A DNA stretch of 11,292 nt from Thiofilum sp039797965 (lineage in GTDB: Bacteria; Pseudomonadota; Gammaproteobacteria; Thiotrichales; Thiotrichaceae), in assembly GCA_039797965.1 (NCBI GenBank), contig JBDKGX010000081.1, positions 1 to 11,292 of the forward strand, read 5' to 3'. Below the pieces are notes generated by a model, which was not told where the DNA came from, searched no databases, and was given only the letters and a program-made list of their open reading frames with translations. Positions 1-7,149 of the stretch are shown piece after piece; position 1 is the first letter of the stretch; every line of letters begins with the position of its first letter. The translations under genes were made by a program, and so were the position numbers.

Positions 1-304
1 CAATGAGTGTGGTAGCGAGATTGGGCTTATCTAAATCCTTTACAATCAAACTAGCGCCCCTAAAATGATTGGCTAAAGTGTAAGTATTAGTGGTGATTAC
101 TCTAGCAATACTCGCGCCCAAGGCTGCTTTTAAACCATTAGCAGAGTCCTCAATGGCTAAACACTCAGTTGCACTAACCCCCGTTTGCTGAAGTACCTAC
201 TCATCACTATCAAAAGTACTTACCTCACGAACCAATAACCCTAATGAGTGAAAACGCTACTCCAAAGGAATAGGAATATGTTTGCCACTACGCCCTTGTG
301 TCAT
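1..304 (-). pseudogene. decayed CbbY-like HAD-IA hydrolase, C-terminal part, runs off left edge
   Basis: Reading the minus strand from 304 down to 1 gives one frame broken only by TAG codons at 257-259 and 197-199. The last 65 or so codons read like the C-terminal Rossmann core of CbbY/HAD-IA phosphatases: CLAIEDSANGLKAAL (motif IV EDS acid residues), then VITTNTYT and a GASLIVKDL segment. The part before the second stop (HSLGLLVREVSTFDSDE) can be matched loosely to the family's NTLG...FDVIVSGDEV region, but with residues missing, and the KPAPD motif III segment is gone. The N-terminal nucleophile motif (DxDGT) is not seen. I infer a gene decayed by stops and small deletions; the 3' end lies outside the window. 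HAD-IA enzymes dephosphorylate small sugar phosphates, but this copy should be inactive. The family call for 1-196 is fairly secure; the reading of 197-304 is tentative. Confidence 0.6.
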
Positions 305-310
305 TACAAT
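282..310 (+). promoter_or_regulatory. sigma70-type promoter of the ndk-yfgM run
   Basis: The -35 box TTGCCA at 282-287 and the -10 box TACAAT at 305-310 each match the consensus at 5 of 6 positions and are separated by exactly 17 bases. Transcription would start near 317, giving a leader of about 42 nt before the ndk start. The promoter lies within and just beyond the 5' end of the decayed HAD gene on the other strand. Confidence 0.65.
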
Positions 311-358
311 TGCGCCCTTATTGAAAAACCTTGATTAATTAGCTTTTGGAGTATCACT

Positions 359-787
359 GTGGCTATCGAACGTACTATTTCTATTATTAAACCTGACGCT
401 GTAGCTAAAAATGTAATCGGCAAAATCTACACGCGCTTTGAAGATGCAGGTTTACAAATCATTGCAGCTCGCATGCAACACCTGAGCCAAGCGGAAGCCG
501 AAGGCTTTTATGCAGTTCACAAAGAACGTCCTTTCTTTAAAGATTTAGTCTCTTTCATGACTTCAGGTCCAGTTATGATTCAAGTACTTGAAGGTGAAAA
601 TGCGGTCGCTAAAAACCGTGAATTAATGGGTGCTACTAATCCTAAAAATGCAGAAGCTGGTACAATCCGCGCTGATTTTGCTGAAAGCATTGATGAAAAT
701 GCCGTGCATGGCTCAGACAGCCAAGAAAATGCCGCAATTGAAATTGCGTATTTCTTTGGTGATAAACTGTGCCCACGCACTCGTTAA
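359..787 (+). CDS. ndk: nucleoside diphosphate kinase
   Basis: This enzyme transfers the gamma phosphate of ATP to other nucleoside diphosphates through a phosphohistidine, balancing NTP and dNTP pools in the cytoplasm. The 142-aa product has the family's usual length and hallmarks: the N-terminal ERTISIIKPDAV strand with K11, the GTIRADF segment, and the active-site NAVHGSDS motif with catalytic H117. The start is a GTG at 359, supported by the TTGGAGT ribosome-binding site at 346-352 and by the MAIERT N-terminus typical of gammaproteobacterial Ndk. It is the first gene of a tight plus-strand run, 16 nt before rlmN, and probably uses the promoter at 282-310. Nothing in it looks damaged. Confidence 0.97.
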   Translation: MAIERTISIIKPDAVAKNVIGKIYTRFEDAGLQIIAARMQHLSQAEAEGFYAVHKERPFFKDLVSFMTSGPVMIQVLEGENAVAKNRELMGATNPKNAEAGTIRADFAESIDENAVHGSDSQENAAIEIAYFFGDKLCPRTR

Positions 788-803
788 TTTAAGAGTTTAA
801 GAC

Positions 804-1961
804 GTGACTACTGCCCCATTGATGGATATTTCCTCTGCTCCTAGTACTGCTAAAGTAAATTTATTAGATTTTAGCCATGAGCAATTAAAAGCCTATTTTC
901 TTTCTATAGGCGAAAAGCCGTTTCGTGCCACTCAAGTGATTAAGTGGCTCCATCAAATGGGCGCGGATCATCTCGATGCCATGACGAATTTAAGTAAGTC
1001 ATTGCGCTCTTATCTTCAGGAGCACGCTGAAATTCGTGCGCCTGAAATTATGCTAGATCAAAATGCTGCCGACGGCACACGCAAATGGCTGCTGCGTTTA
1101 CCAGAAGGCAATGGCATTGAAATGGTTTATATACCCGAAAATGATCGGGGTACTTTGTGTATTTCCTCGCAAGTAGGTTGTGCGTTAGATTGCACGTTTT
1201 GCTCCACCGCACGCCAAGGCTTTAATCGTAATCTCAAAGTTTCAGAAATCATTGGACAACTGTGGCTCGCTAAAAAGCTATTACAAGAAGAACCTAAAGG
1301 CCCTCGCGTCATTTCTAATGTGGTCATGATGGGAATGGGTGAACCTCTACTCAATTTTGATGCAGTCGTGGCTGCCCTAGAGCTAATGTTGGATGACAAC
1401 GCTTATGGTTTAAGTAAGCGTCGTGTTACCGTGAGTACTTCTGGGGTTGTACTGGCATTAGATCGTTTAGGTGATGTAATTGATGTGACGTTAGCGGTAT
1501 CACTTCATGCACCTAATGACGACTTACGCAATCAGCTGGTCCCTTTAAATAAAAAGTATCCTATTAAAGAACTATTAGCCGCTTGCAAGCGTTTTTTAGA
1601 GAAAAAAGGCTCGGAACGCGAAAAAATCACGTGGGAATATGTGATGTTAGATGGGGTGAATGACACTGATGAGCACGCTCATCAGCTCGCCAAACTTTTA
1701 AAAGGTATTCCCTCTAAAATCAATTTGATTCCGTTTAATCCGTTTCCTGAGACGCGTTATAAACGCTCTAGTAACAATCGGATACATCGATTTGGCGACA
1801 TTTTGGCAGAAGCCGGATATACTGCAATAACAAGAAGAACACGGGGCGATGATATTGACGCAGCGTGTGGTCAATTGGCAGGTCAAGTCAACGACCGCAG
1901 CAGACGTGAAATACATTTTGCCCGTATTGAACAGGGCTATAACAATGAAAAAAAGTCTTAA
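804..1961 (+). CDS. rlmN: dual-specificity 23S rRNA (A2503-C2) / tRNA (A37-C2) methyltransferase RlmN
   Basis: RlmN is a radical-SAM enzyme that methylates C2 of A2503 in 23S rRNA and A37 in some tRNAs, improving translational accuracy. The 385-aa length matches E. coli RlmN (384). The CxxxCxxC cluster-binding motif is C126-ALD-C130-TF-C133; the GEP SAM-binding motif is near 179-181; and C355 in DAACGQLAG is the cysteine that carries the transient methyl group. The chosen start is GTG 804, preceded only by a weak AAGAG at 791-795. An ATG at 822 (residue 7) is an alternative that would cost nothing conserved. The 3' end overlaps the pilF start by 17 nt, which suggests translational coupling. 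The rlmN-pilF-rodZ order is common in gammaproteobacteria with type IV pili. Confidence 0.97.
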   Translation: MTTAPLMDISSAPSTAKVNLLDFSHEQLKAYFLSIGEKPFRATQVIKWLHQMGADHLDAMTNLSKSLRSYLQEHAEIRAPEIMLDQNAADGTRKWLLRLPEGNGIEMVYIPENDRGTLCISSQVGCALDCTFCSTARQGFNRNLKVSEIIGQLWLAKKLLQEEPKGPRVISNVVMMGMGEPLLNFDAVVAALELMLDDNAYGLSKRRVTVSTSGVVLALDRLGDVIDVTLAVSLHAPNDDLRNQLVPLNKKYPIKELLAACKRFLEKKGSEREKITWEYVMLDGVNDTDEHAHQLAKLLKGIPSKINLIPFNPFPETRYKRSSNNRIHRFGDILAEAGYTAITRRTRGDDIDAACGQLAGQVNDRSRREIHFARIEQGYNNEKKS

Positions 1962-2718
1962 ATGGGTCATATTGAGTAGTGCATTAGTGTGGGGGTTAAG
2001 TGGTTGTACTAGTACTACAACCACCTCTAGTTCAAGCTCTAGTAGCTTATCGACTAAAGATGGCTACAAAGCGGCTTCTTATAATGCACAACTAGGGGTT
2101 AATTATTTACAAATAGGGCGCTTAGATTTAGCTAAGGAATACTTGGAAAAAGCCTTGCGCTATGATCCAAAATCCATTGAAGCCAATCATTATTATGCTT
2201 TATTACAAGAACGATTAGGTGATAACACACTTGCCACTCGTCATTTTGTAAAAGCAGTACGAGCCAGTAAAACACCTAGCTCCGAACTTATGAATAATTA
2301 TGGCTCACATCTTTGTCGAGTAGGGCAATATACTAAGGCTATTAATGCCTTTAAAACGGCTTTACGTGATCCATTATACGTTACTCCTGAGTATGCTTAT
2401 GCCAATATCGGGGTCTGCTTGATGAAGCAAGATCAAATAGATGAAGCAGAAGGGTACTTCCAACAAGCTCTAGACAAGAATGATAAGTTTGCTTTAGCGT
2501 TGTACCAACTAGCAGATGTGAGCTATCGTAAACACGATTATGCTAAAGCTCAGGCTTTATGGTTTAGATATCGGGATAGTGGACCACAAACAGCTGAGTC
2601 ATTATTGCTGTGTACGCAAATTAGCGTAGCACTACAAGATAATGCTCAAGCGGAGCAATGTACTAACACTCTCTTAGCACGTTTTCCAACCAGTGCTGAG
2701 GCACAACAACTCAATTAA
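1945..2718 (+). CDS. pilF: type IV pilus biogenesis/stability lipoprotein PilF (PilW), TPR pilotin
   Basis: PilF is the outer-membrane pilotin that helps the secretin PilQ insert and assemble, so it is needed for type IV pili and twitching. The frame is open from 1849, but the start is placed at ATG 1945. From there the protein begins MKKSLKWVILSSALVWGLSG-C, a lipoprotein signal peptide with lipobox LSGC (C21), and AGGG at 1932-1935 is a suitably spaced ribosome-binding site. The product is 257 aa. After C21 comes a Ser/Thr-only tether (residues 22-37), then about six helical repeats of TPR type (about 41-250), for example NYLQIGRLDLAKEYLEKALRY-like units. Lipidation should tether it to the inner leaflet of the outer membrane. 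It overlaps rlmN by 17 nt and precedes rodZ by 27 nt. Other type IV pilus genes are not in the window. Confidence 0.92.
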   Translation: MKKSLKWVILSSALVWGLSGCTSTTTTSSSSSSSLSTKDGYKAASYNAQLGVNYLQIGRLDLAKEYLEKALRYDPKSIEANHYYALLQERLGDNTLATRHFVKAVRASKTPSSELMNNYGSHLCRVGQYTKAINAFKTALRDPLYVTPEYAYANIGVCLMKQDQIDEAEGYFQQALDKNDKFALALYQLADVSYRKHDYAKAQALWFRYRDSGPQTAESLLLCTQISVALQDNAQAEQCTNTLLARFPTSAEAQQLN

Positions 2719-2745
2719 CTGTAACTTTTAAACTTCGAGGGACGA

Positions 2746-4002
2746 ATGGCACAGCCAACAGAGAACCGTACACAGGAAGGATTGTCCTCTGTTCAAGCAG
2801 GCGACTTGGCTAACCAACTCAAAACCTTACGTGAGCAAGTAGGTTTTGATCTTGATAAAGCGGCTGAGCGCATGCACTTGTCGCGTCAGATTTTAGTAAC
2901 GCTGGAAAATGAAGACTTTGCGCATTTACCAGAGCCCCCTTATGTACGGGGTTATTTACGTAGCTATGCGCGTTTAGCTGAGTCTGATGCGACACCGTTG
3001 ATTCGTACCTATGAAATTCTGCGGGGTGCTGATCCCGATGCGATGGCAAAACACTTTGCCCCTGCTTTAAATCAGCGTTCTGCACCGCGTATTTCGCCCG
3101 ATACTGCACGCCTAGGGGTTATCGCCGTATTAGTGCTGTTATTAGTGTTGATTAGTATGATTCCAGCCGTTCGCAATTGGGCACAAAGTACTTGGGAGTC
3201 CTTTGCTTATAAAACCCAGCAAAATAATCTGGAGCGTCAGCATACCCTAACTGGAGCGGCTAACCCTGGCCAAGACAGCACACTCGCCTCACCGTCAGGT
3301 ACAGTTACTCGCCCAGATGCAGCCACCCCTACCGCAGCAGCCCAGACAATTGCTGCTGATAAACCGCCTGTTAACAACACTAGCTTGCCTACTACAACCC
3401 ATCCTGCCACGCCAGCCTCTAGTAATACCGCAGGTAACAATGTAGGCACGACTGTAGCAGCGACTACCTCCACTAATACCTCAAATACTAGTGAAACGGC
3501 TACTGCACCTAGTCCAAGTCCTTCCAGTACTGCGCCCACACCAGCAGCATCCTCGACCACAGCACCCGCCACCTTAGCAAATGGTCTACCTAACCCCGCA
3601 GTACCTTTAGCTGAAGCCGCTCAAGCGACCTCACCACAACCTACCAGCAATGCTAATGCTGCACCGCAAGTACCCGTATCAAATGCGACTAATAATACGG
3701 CAGCCACAGCCACTCCAGATAACGCAGCAACCACTACACCAAAGCCTAATGCTGAGGGAAGTGTCGATGTGGCAGTCCGCATTGAATTTAGTCAGGAAGT
3801 GTGGATGCAAATTAAAGATGCTAAAGGCAAACGTATTTTTGAAGTACTCGGTGCGCCTAATACCGTCAAAGAACTTAATACTAGAACACCTATGACCTTT
3901 AAAATCGGTAATGCACCCGGTATTAAATTATTTCTAAATGGGCAGCCCTATGATCTTACCGCCTATACACGCGGTAGTGTTGCCACTTTTAAGGTTGAAT
4001 AA
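2746..4002 (+). CDS. rodZ: cytoskeletal/cell-shape protein RodZ
   Basis: RodZ links the MreB cytoskeleton to the cell-wall elongation machinery in rod-shaped bacteria. The 418-aa protein shows the family order: a cytoplasmic helix-turn-helix domain (about 22-85, with LKTLREQVGFDLDKAAERM and the conserved PPYVRGYLRSYARL end), one transmembrane helix (about 123-141), a periplasmic linker (about 160-337) and the C-terminal DUF4115 beta domain (about 340-415). The linker is very rich in Thr, Ala, Pro, Ser and Asn and has little recognisable pattern. It makes the protein about 80 aa longer than E. coli RodZ (337 aa). The ATG start at 2746 has GAGG at 2737-2740 as its ribosome-binding site. hisS begins 5 nt after the stop; the ispG usually found between them is missing. 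Confidence 0.93.
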   Translation: MAQPTENRTQEGLSSVQAGDLANQLKTLREQVGFDLDKAAERMHLSRQILVTLENEDFAHLPEPPYVRGYLRSYARLAESDATPLIRTYEILRGADPDAMAKHFAPALNQRSAPRISPDTARLGVIAVLVLLLVLISMIPAVRNWAQSTWESFAYKTQQNNLERQHTLTGAANPGQDSTLASPSGTVTRPDAATPTAAAQTIAADKPPVNNTSLPTTTHPATPASSNTAGNNVGTTVAATTSTNTSNTSETATAPSPSPSSTAPTPAASSTTAPATLANGLPNPAVPLAEAAQATSPQPTSNANAAPQVPVSNATNNTAATATPDNAATTTPKPNAEGSVDVAVRIEFSQEVWMQIKDAKGKRIFEVLGAPNTVKELNTRTPMTFKIGNAPGIKLFLNGQPYDLTAYTRGSVATFKVE

Positions 4003-4007
4003 GATTT

Positions 4008-5285
4008 ATGGCTACTTTAATTAAATCCGCTAAGGGTATGAATGATATTTTGCCAGTTGATATGGTGTACTGGCATACCCTCGAAGCTGCTGTGCGTAGA
4101 TTATTTACGAGTTACGGCTTTAATGAAATTCGCACTCCGATTGTAGAATCGACTGATTTGTTTTGCCGTGCGGTGGGTGAAGTCACCGATATCGTTGAAA
4201 AAGAAATGTATACCTTCAACGATAAAGAGAATGAAAAAACGAGCTTATCTTTACGTCCCGAAGGTACTGCAGGCTGTGTACGTGCAGGTTTAGAGCATGG
4301 TTTACTTTATAACCAACAGCAACGTTTTTGGTATGCGGGTCCCATGTTTCGTCATGAGCGTCAACAAAAAGGGCGCTATCGGCAATTTACTCAAATTGGC
4401 GCAGAAGCCTTTGGCATGACAGGCCCTGATATTGACGCCGATGTGATTGCAATGACGGCTAGGCTGTGGAGTGAGTTGGGCTTAACGGATAATCGTTTGG
4501 AGCTTAATTCGTTAGGTACTCCAGAGTCGCGCCAAGCCTATCGATCTTTATTAGTGGAGTACTTTTCTGCCTATCCCGATCAATTAGATGAAGATTCTAA
4601 ACGTCGTCTTCACACTAATCCTTTGCGTATCTTGGATACTAAAAACCCTGATATGAAAGTACTAGTGGCAGGTGCCCCTAATTTACAAGATCATTTGGAT
4701 ACTGAGTCAGCCGAACATTTTGCTCAACTGCAAGAAATCCTAACGGCGATGGGCATTGAGTTTGTGCTTAACCCACGGTTGGTAAGAGGTTTAGATTACT
4801 ACACTCGTACGGTATTTGAGTGGATTACGCCCGATGCTGATTTAGGCTCGCAAAGTACTGTGTGTGCGGGGGGACGTTATGATGGTTTAGTTGAGCAACT
4901 AGGCGGCGCACCCACTTCAGGCTTTGGTTTTGCGATGGGTGTAGAGCGCTTGGTACATATTTTAAAAAACCGCGAGTTAGTCTCCACTCACCCCACATTA
5001 GATGCCTATCTCATGGTCAGTCCAGAGTACTTGGTCAGTGGTATGGCGTTTGCAGAGCGATTACGTACGGCTATGCCTACTCTGACGCTGATTACTAATG
5101 GTGGCGGTGGTAGTCTCAAAGCACAAATTAAGCGTGCCGATAAATCAGGCGCACGTTTTGGATTAACGATCGATAATCCTAATCAAGTTACTTTAAAATC
5201 ACTACGAGAGCGAACCGAGCCAATGACTTTCACGCTAGAGGCAGCATTAGCTCAATTACCGACTCTCCTTAATCAAAAAGCATAA
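4008..5285 (+). CDS. hisS: histidyl-tRNA synthetase
   Basis: This class II synthetase charges tRNA-His with histidine. At 425 aa it matches E. coli HisRS (424). Visible motifs: motif 1 region GFNEIRTPIVEST (about 38-49); motif 2 RFWYAGPMFRHERQQKGR (106-123); the histidine-recognition signature RGLDYYTRTVFEW (260-272); motif 3 GFGFAMGVERL (305-315); and a C-terminal anticodon-binding domain from about 330. The ATG at 4008 comes 5 nt after the rodZ stop. The ribosome-binding site is poor (AAGG at 3991-3994 inside rodZ), so reinitiation from rodZ translation is plausible. YfgM follows after 21 nt, as in most gammaproteobacteria. Confidence 0.97.
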   Translation: MATLIKSAKGMNDILPVDMVYWHTLEAAVRRLFTSYGFNEIRTPIVESTDLFCRAVGEVTDIVEKEMYTFNDKENEKTSLSLRPEGTAGCVRAGLEHGLLYNQQQRFWYAGPMFRHERQQKGRYRQFTQIGAEAFGMTGPDIDADVIAMTARLWSELGLTDNRLELNSLGTPESRQAYRSLLVEYFSAYPDQLDEDSKRRLHTNPLRILDTKNPDMKVLVAGAPNLQDHLDTESAEHFAQLQEILTAMGIEFVLNPRLVRGLDYYTRTVFEWITPDADLGSQSTVCAGGRYDGLVEQLGGAPTSGFGFAMGVERLVHILKNRELVSTHPTLDAYLMVSPEYLVSGMAFAERLRTAMPTLTLITNGGGGSLKAQIKRADKSGARFGLTIDNPNQVTLKSLRERTEPMTFTLEAALAQLPTLLNQKA

Positions 5286-5306
5286 AACTAGTACTAGGGG
5301 CTAGCA

Positions 5307-5957
5307 ATGGCATTATTAGACGAATTAAAAACCGATCAGGAAAAAGCCGAAGAACTAAAAGCCTTATGGCGTCAACATGGCTCCTCGATTGTTGCTGGCG
5401 TAGGTTTAGCAATTGCGGTACTGTTTGGTTATGAATATTGGCAAAAACATCAACACCAAACGATGGAAGACGCTTCAGCCATTTACTACCAAATTCAACA
5501 AGATAAAGCGGGCTTAGTACCTGAAAATCTATTACAAAAACTGCAAGCTGATTATGGTAAAACCTCTTATGCTGCATTAGCTGCGCTGGATTATGCACGT
5601 AGCTATGCCGAAGTGGGTGAGTATGACAAAGCTGTGCAAGGTCTACGTTGGGTAATTGATAATGCTAAGGAACCTGCTTATCAAGACTTGGCCAAAATCC
5701 GTTTAGCACGAGTACTGGTGGCTCAAAAGAAACCTGATGATGCTTTAAAAATCGTTGAAGGCACCTTCCCCACTTCTTATCAAGCCTTAATAGCCGATAT
5801 TAAAGGCGATAGCTATGTGGCTAAGGGCGACCTTGATAAGGCTCGTGCAGCTTACGATAAAGCCTTATTGGATAATGCTGGCTCTCTTAATCAGTTGATC
5901 CAATTAAAGCGCGATAGTTTAGGGGGCAGTACTACGCCAGCAGCACCTAAACAATAG
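5307..5957 (+). CDS. yfgM: YfgM-type TPR-like inner-membrane protein (SecYEG/PpiD-associated)
   Basis: YfgM is an inner-membrane protein that in E. coli associates with the SecYEG translocon and the chaperone PpiD and helps hand over periplasmic proteins. The 216-aa product has the family plan: a short charged cytoplasmic tail rich in Lys and Glu (1-24), one transmembrane helix (about 26-42, SIVAGVGLAIAVLFGYEYW), and a periplasmic TPR-like domain (DUF2133 type) with units around 75-115 and 150-195, ending in a Pro/Ala tail. The start has AGGGG at 5296-5300 with a 6-nt spacer. Location straight after hisS supports the call. bamB and der, which usually follow, are absent, so this gene appears to end the run. 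Confidence 0.9.
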   Translation: MALLDELKTDQEKAEELKALWRQHGSSIVAGVGLAIAVLFGYEYWQKHQHQTMEDASAIYYQIQQDKAGLVPENLLQKLQADYGKTSYAALAALDYARSYAEVGEYDKAVQGLRWVIDNAKEPAYQDLAKIRLARVLVAQKKPDDALKIVEGTFPTSYQALIADIKGDSYVAKGDLDKARAAYDKALLDNAGSLNQLIQLKRDSLGGSTTPAAPKQ

Positions 5958-6053
5958 TCGATTTGAACTATTTTGTGCTGATCCGGCATTCAACCAAACT
6001 CATCAGCTTGTCATAAAATACTTATCTAACTAAGTACTTATCGGCAATACTCT

Positions 6054-6076
6054 AACGGTCACTAGAGGTGACCGTT
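6054..6076. terminator. perfect 9-bp inverted repeat downstream of yfgM
   Basis: AACGGTCAC at 6054-6062 pairs perfectly with GTGACCGTT at 6068-6076 around the 5-base loop TAGAG. It lies 97 nt after the yfgM stop. The bases that follow (CTGTTAGGTAC) are not a run of T, so it is not a textbook intrinsic terminator. It may end or stabilise the upstream transcript, or be a protein-binding dyad. Confidence 0.45.
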
Positions 6077-6276
6077 CTGTTAGGTACATTTATAGTAAGA
6101 AATCACTCTCGCACTCAAAATGTGCCCTAAAATTAACGCTGAACTCTAGTAAGCAACGTATTAAATCGCTAAGCTACGCCGCTAAAGCTAATAATAGCAG
6201 ATATACCCCCTTCACATCCCCCTCCCACTTCACCTCAGTAATATGCACCAAAAGTATGCACACCGTGTAGCTGTTT

Positions 6277-6305
6277 TTGATGTAGAAGTGTTAAGGGTTT
6301 GTTAT
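6277..6305 (+). promoter_or_regulatory. candidate promoter for panBC
   Basis: TTGATG at 6277-6282 and TGTTAT at 6300-6305 lie 17 bases apart, each matching the sigma70 boxes at 4 of 6 positions. The spacing is ideal but the boxes are modest. The resulting leader would be about 35 nt before the panB start. Confidence 0.35.
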
Positions 6306-6348
6306 GGTAGTATCTCCTTAGAGTGACCTTGAACAGGAAGAGACGCTT

Positions 6349-7149
6349 GTGAAAAATCCCCGCATAACCGTTACCACTTTGCGTAAAATGAAACGCGAAG
6401 GTGAAAAAATCACCATGCTCACCGCTTACGATGCGAGTTTTGCCCGAGTGTTAGATCAACAAGGCATTGATGTCATTTTGGTAGGTGACTCCTTAGGTAT
6501 GGTCATTCAGGGACATGAAACCACCGTACCCGTCACGATAGATCAAATGGTGTATCACACCAGCTTAGTGTCACGTGTGGCTCAACGCTCTTTAGTATTG
6601 GGTGATCTTCCCTTTATGAGCTACACCTCGGCAGAAATGGCTTTACGAAATAGTACTCGCCTGATGCAAGAAGGTGGTGCTCACATGGTTAAGCTCGAAG
6701 GCGGCGCACCTCAACTCAATACGGTATCGCAATTAGCGCATTATGGCGTACCCGTTTGTGCGCATTTAGGTTTACAACCCCAATCAGTGCATAAACTAGG
6801 GGGCTATCGCGTCCAAGGCCGTGACGAAAGTACTGCCAAACAAATGATTGCTGACGCAATCGCTTTACAAAACGCAGGTGCTGACATGCTAGTGCTGGAA
6901 TGCGTACCTATCGCCTTAGCAGAAGAAATTACTAAAGCACTTAACATCCCTGTGATTGGTATTGGTGCAGGCGTGCAATGCGATGGTCAAGTACTAGTAT
7001 TACATGACATGTTAGGTATCAGTGCTCACGCTCCTAAGTTTTCTAAAAACTTTATGGTAGACGGTGCAACGATTCCTCAAGCCATTAAAGCCTACAACGA
7101 CACTGTTAAACAAGGTACTTTCCCTGCTGCGGAGCACTGGTTCGTATGA
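6349..7149 (+). CDS. panB: 3-methyl-2-oxobutanoate hydroxymethyltransferase
   Basis: PanB makes ketopantoate from 2-oxoisovalerate and 5,10-methylenetetrahydrofolate, the first committed step of pantothenate (vitamin B5/CoA) synthesis in the cytoplasm. The 266-aa length fits the family (264 in E. coli). The TIM-barrel signatures are present: TAYDASFA near 25-32; VGDSLGMV with metal ligand D47; GDLPFMSY with metal ligand D86; VKLEGG with K115; and the catalytic glutamate E184 in LVLECVP, followed by GIGAG. The start is GTG 6349, preceded by the purine-rich site AGGAAGAGA at 6335-6343. It overlaps panC by 4 nt (ATGA), a clear coupled operon. Confidence 0.97.
   Translation: MKNPRITVTTLRKMKREGEKITMLTAYDASFARVLDQQGIDVILVGDSLGMVIQGHETTVPVTIDQMVYHTSLVSRVAQRSLVLGDLPFMSYTSAEMALRNSTRLMQEGGAHMVKLEGGAPQLNTVSQLAHYGVPVCAHLGLQPQSVHKLGGYRVQGRDESTAKQMIADAIALQNAGADMLVLECVPIALAEEITKALNIPVIGIGAGVQCDGQVLVLHDMLGISAHAPKFSKNFMVDGATIPQAIKAYNDTVKQGTFPAAEHWFV

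Larger units (their letters stand above)
5958..6348. other. gene-free interval between yfgM and panB
   Basis: I see no supportable gene in these 391 bases. They hold a weak repeat (ATACTTATC near 6018-6026, GTACTTATC near 6034-6042, and ATACTCTAAC near 6048-6057), one strong hairpin at 6054-6076, an AGTACT site at 6033 and a candidate panB promoter. A 27-codon plus-strand frame (6243-6326) and a roughly 38-codon minus-strand frame ending VYLLLLALAA near 6180 are open, but neither has a ribosome-binding site or a recognisable product. Confidence 0.6.

Noticed and set aside
1849..1944. Longer N-terminal extension of PilF from ATG 1849
   Set aside because: It lies wholly inside rlmN, and the lipoprotein signal peptide with its own ribosome-binding site begins at 1945.
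1127..2024. Minus-strand frames at 1127-1399 and 1698-2024
   Set aside because: Both lie opposite rlmN/pilF, whose coding is certain, and neither resembles a known protein.
3237..3572. 111-codon open frame on the minus strand
   Set aside because: It is the antisense shadow of the low-complexity RodZ linker; its Val/Ala/Gly-rich product is a by-product of Thr/Ala codons and it has no ribosome-binding site.
5269..5598. 109-codon minus-strand frame opposite yfgM
   Set aside because: It is the shadow of yfgM, with no ribosome-binding site and no recognisable product.
5977..6007. 6-bp inverted repeat GCTGAT/ATCAGC just after yfgM
   Set aside because: The stem is short and the 19-nt loop large; expected by chance in AT-rich DNA.
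6180..6300. Minus-strand frame ending VYLLLLALAA and a 27-codon plus-strand frame in the yfgM-panB gap
   Set aside because: No ribosome-binding site, no family resemblance, and lengths expected by chance.
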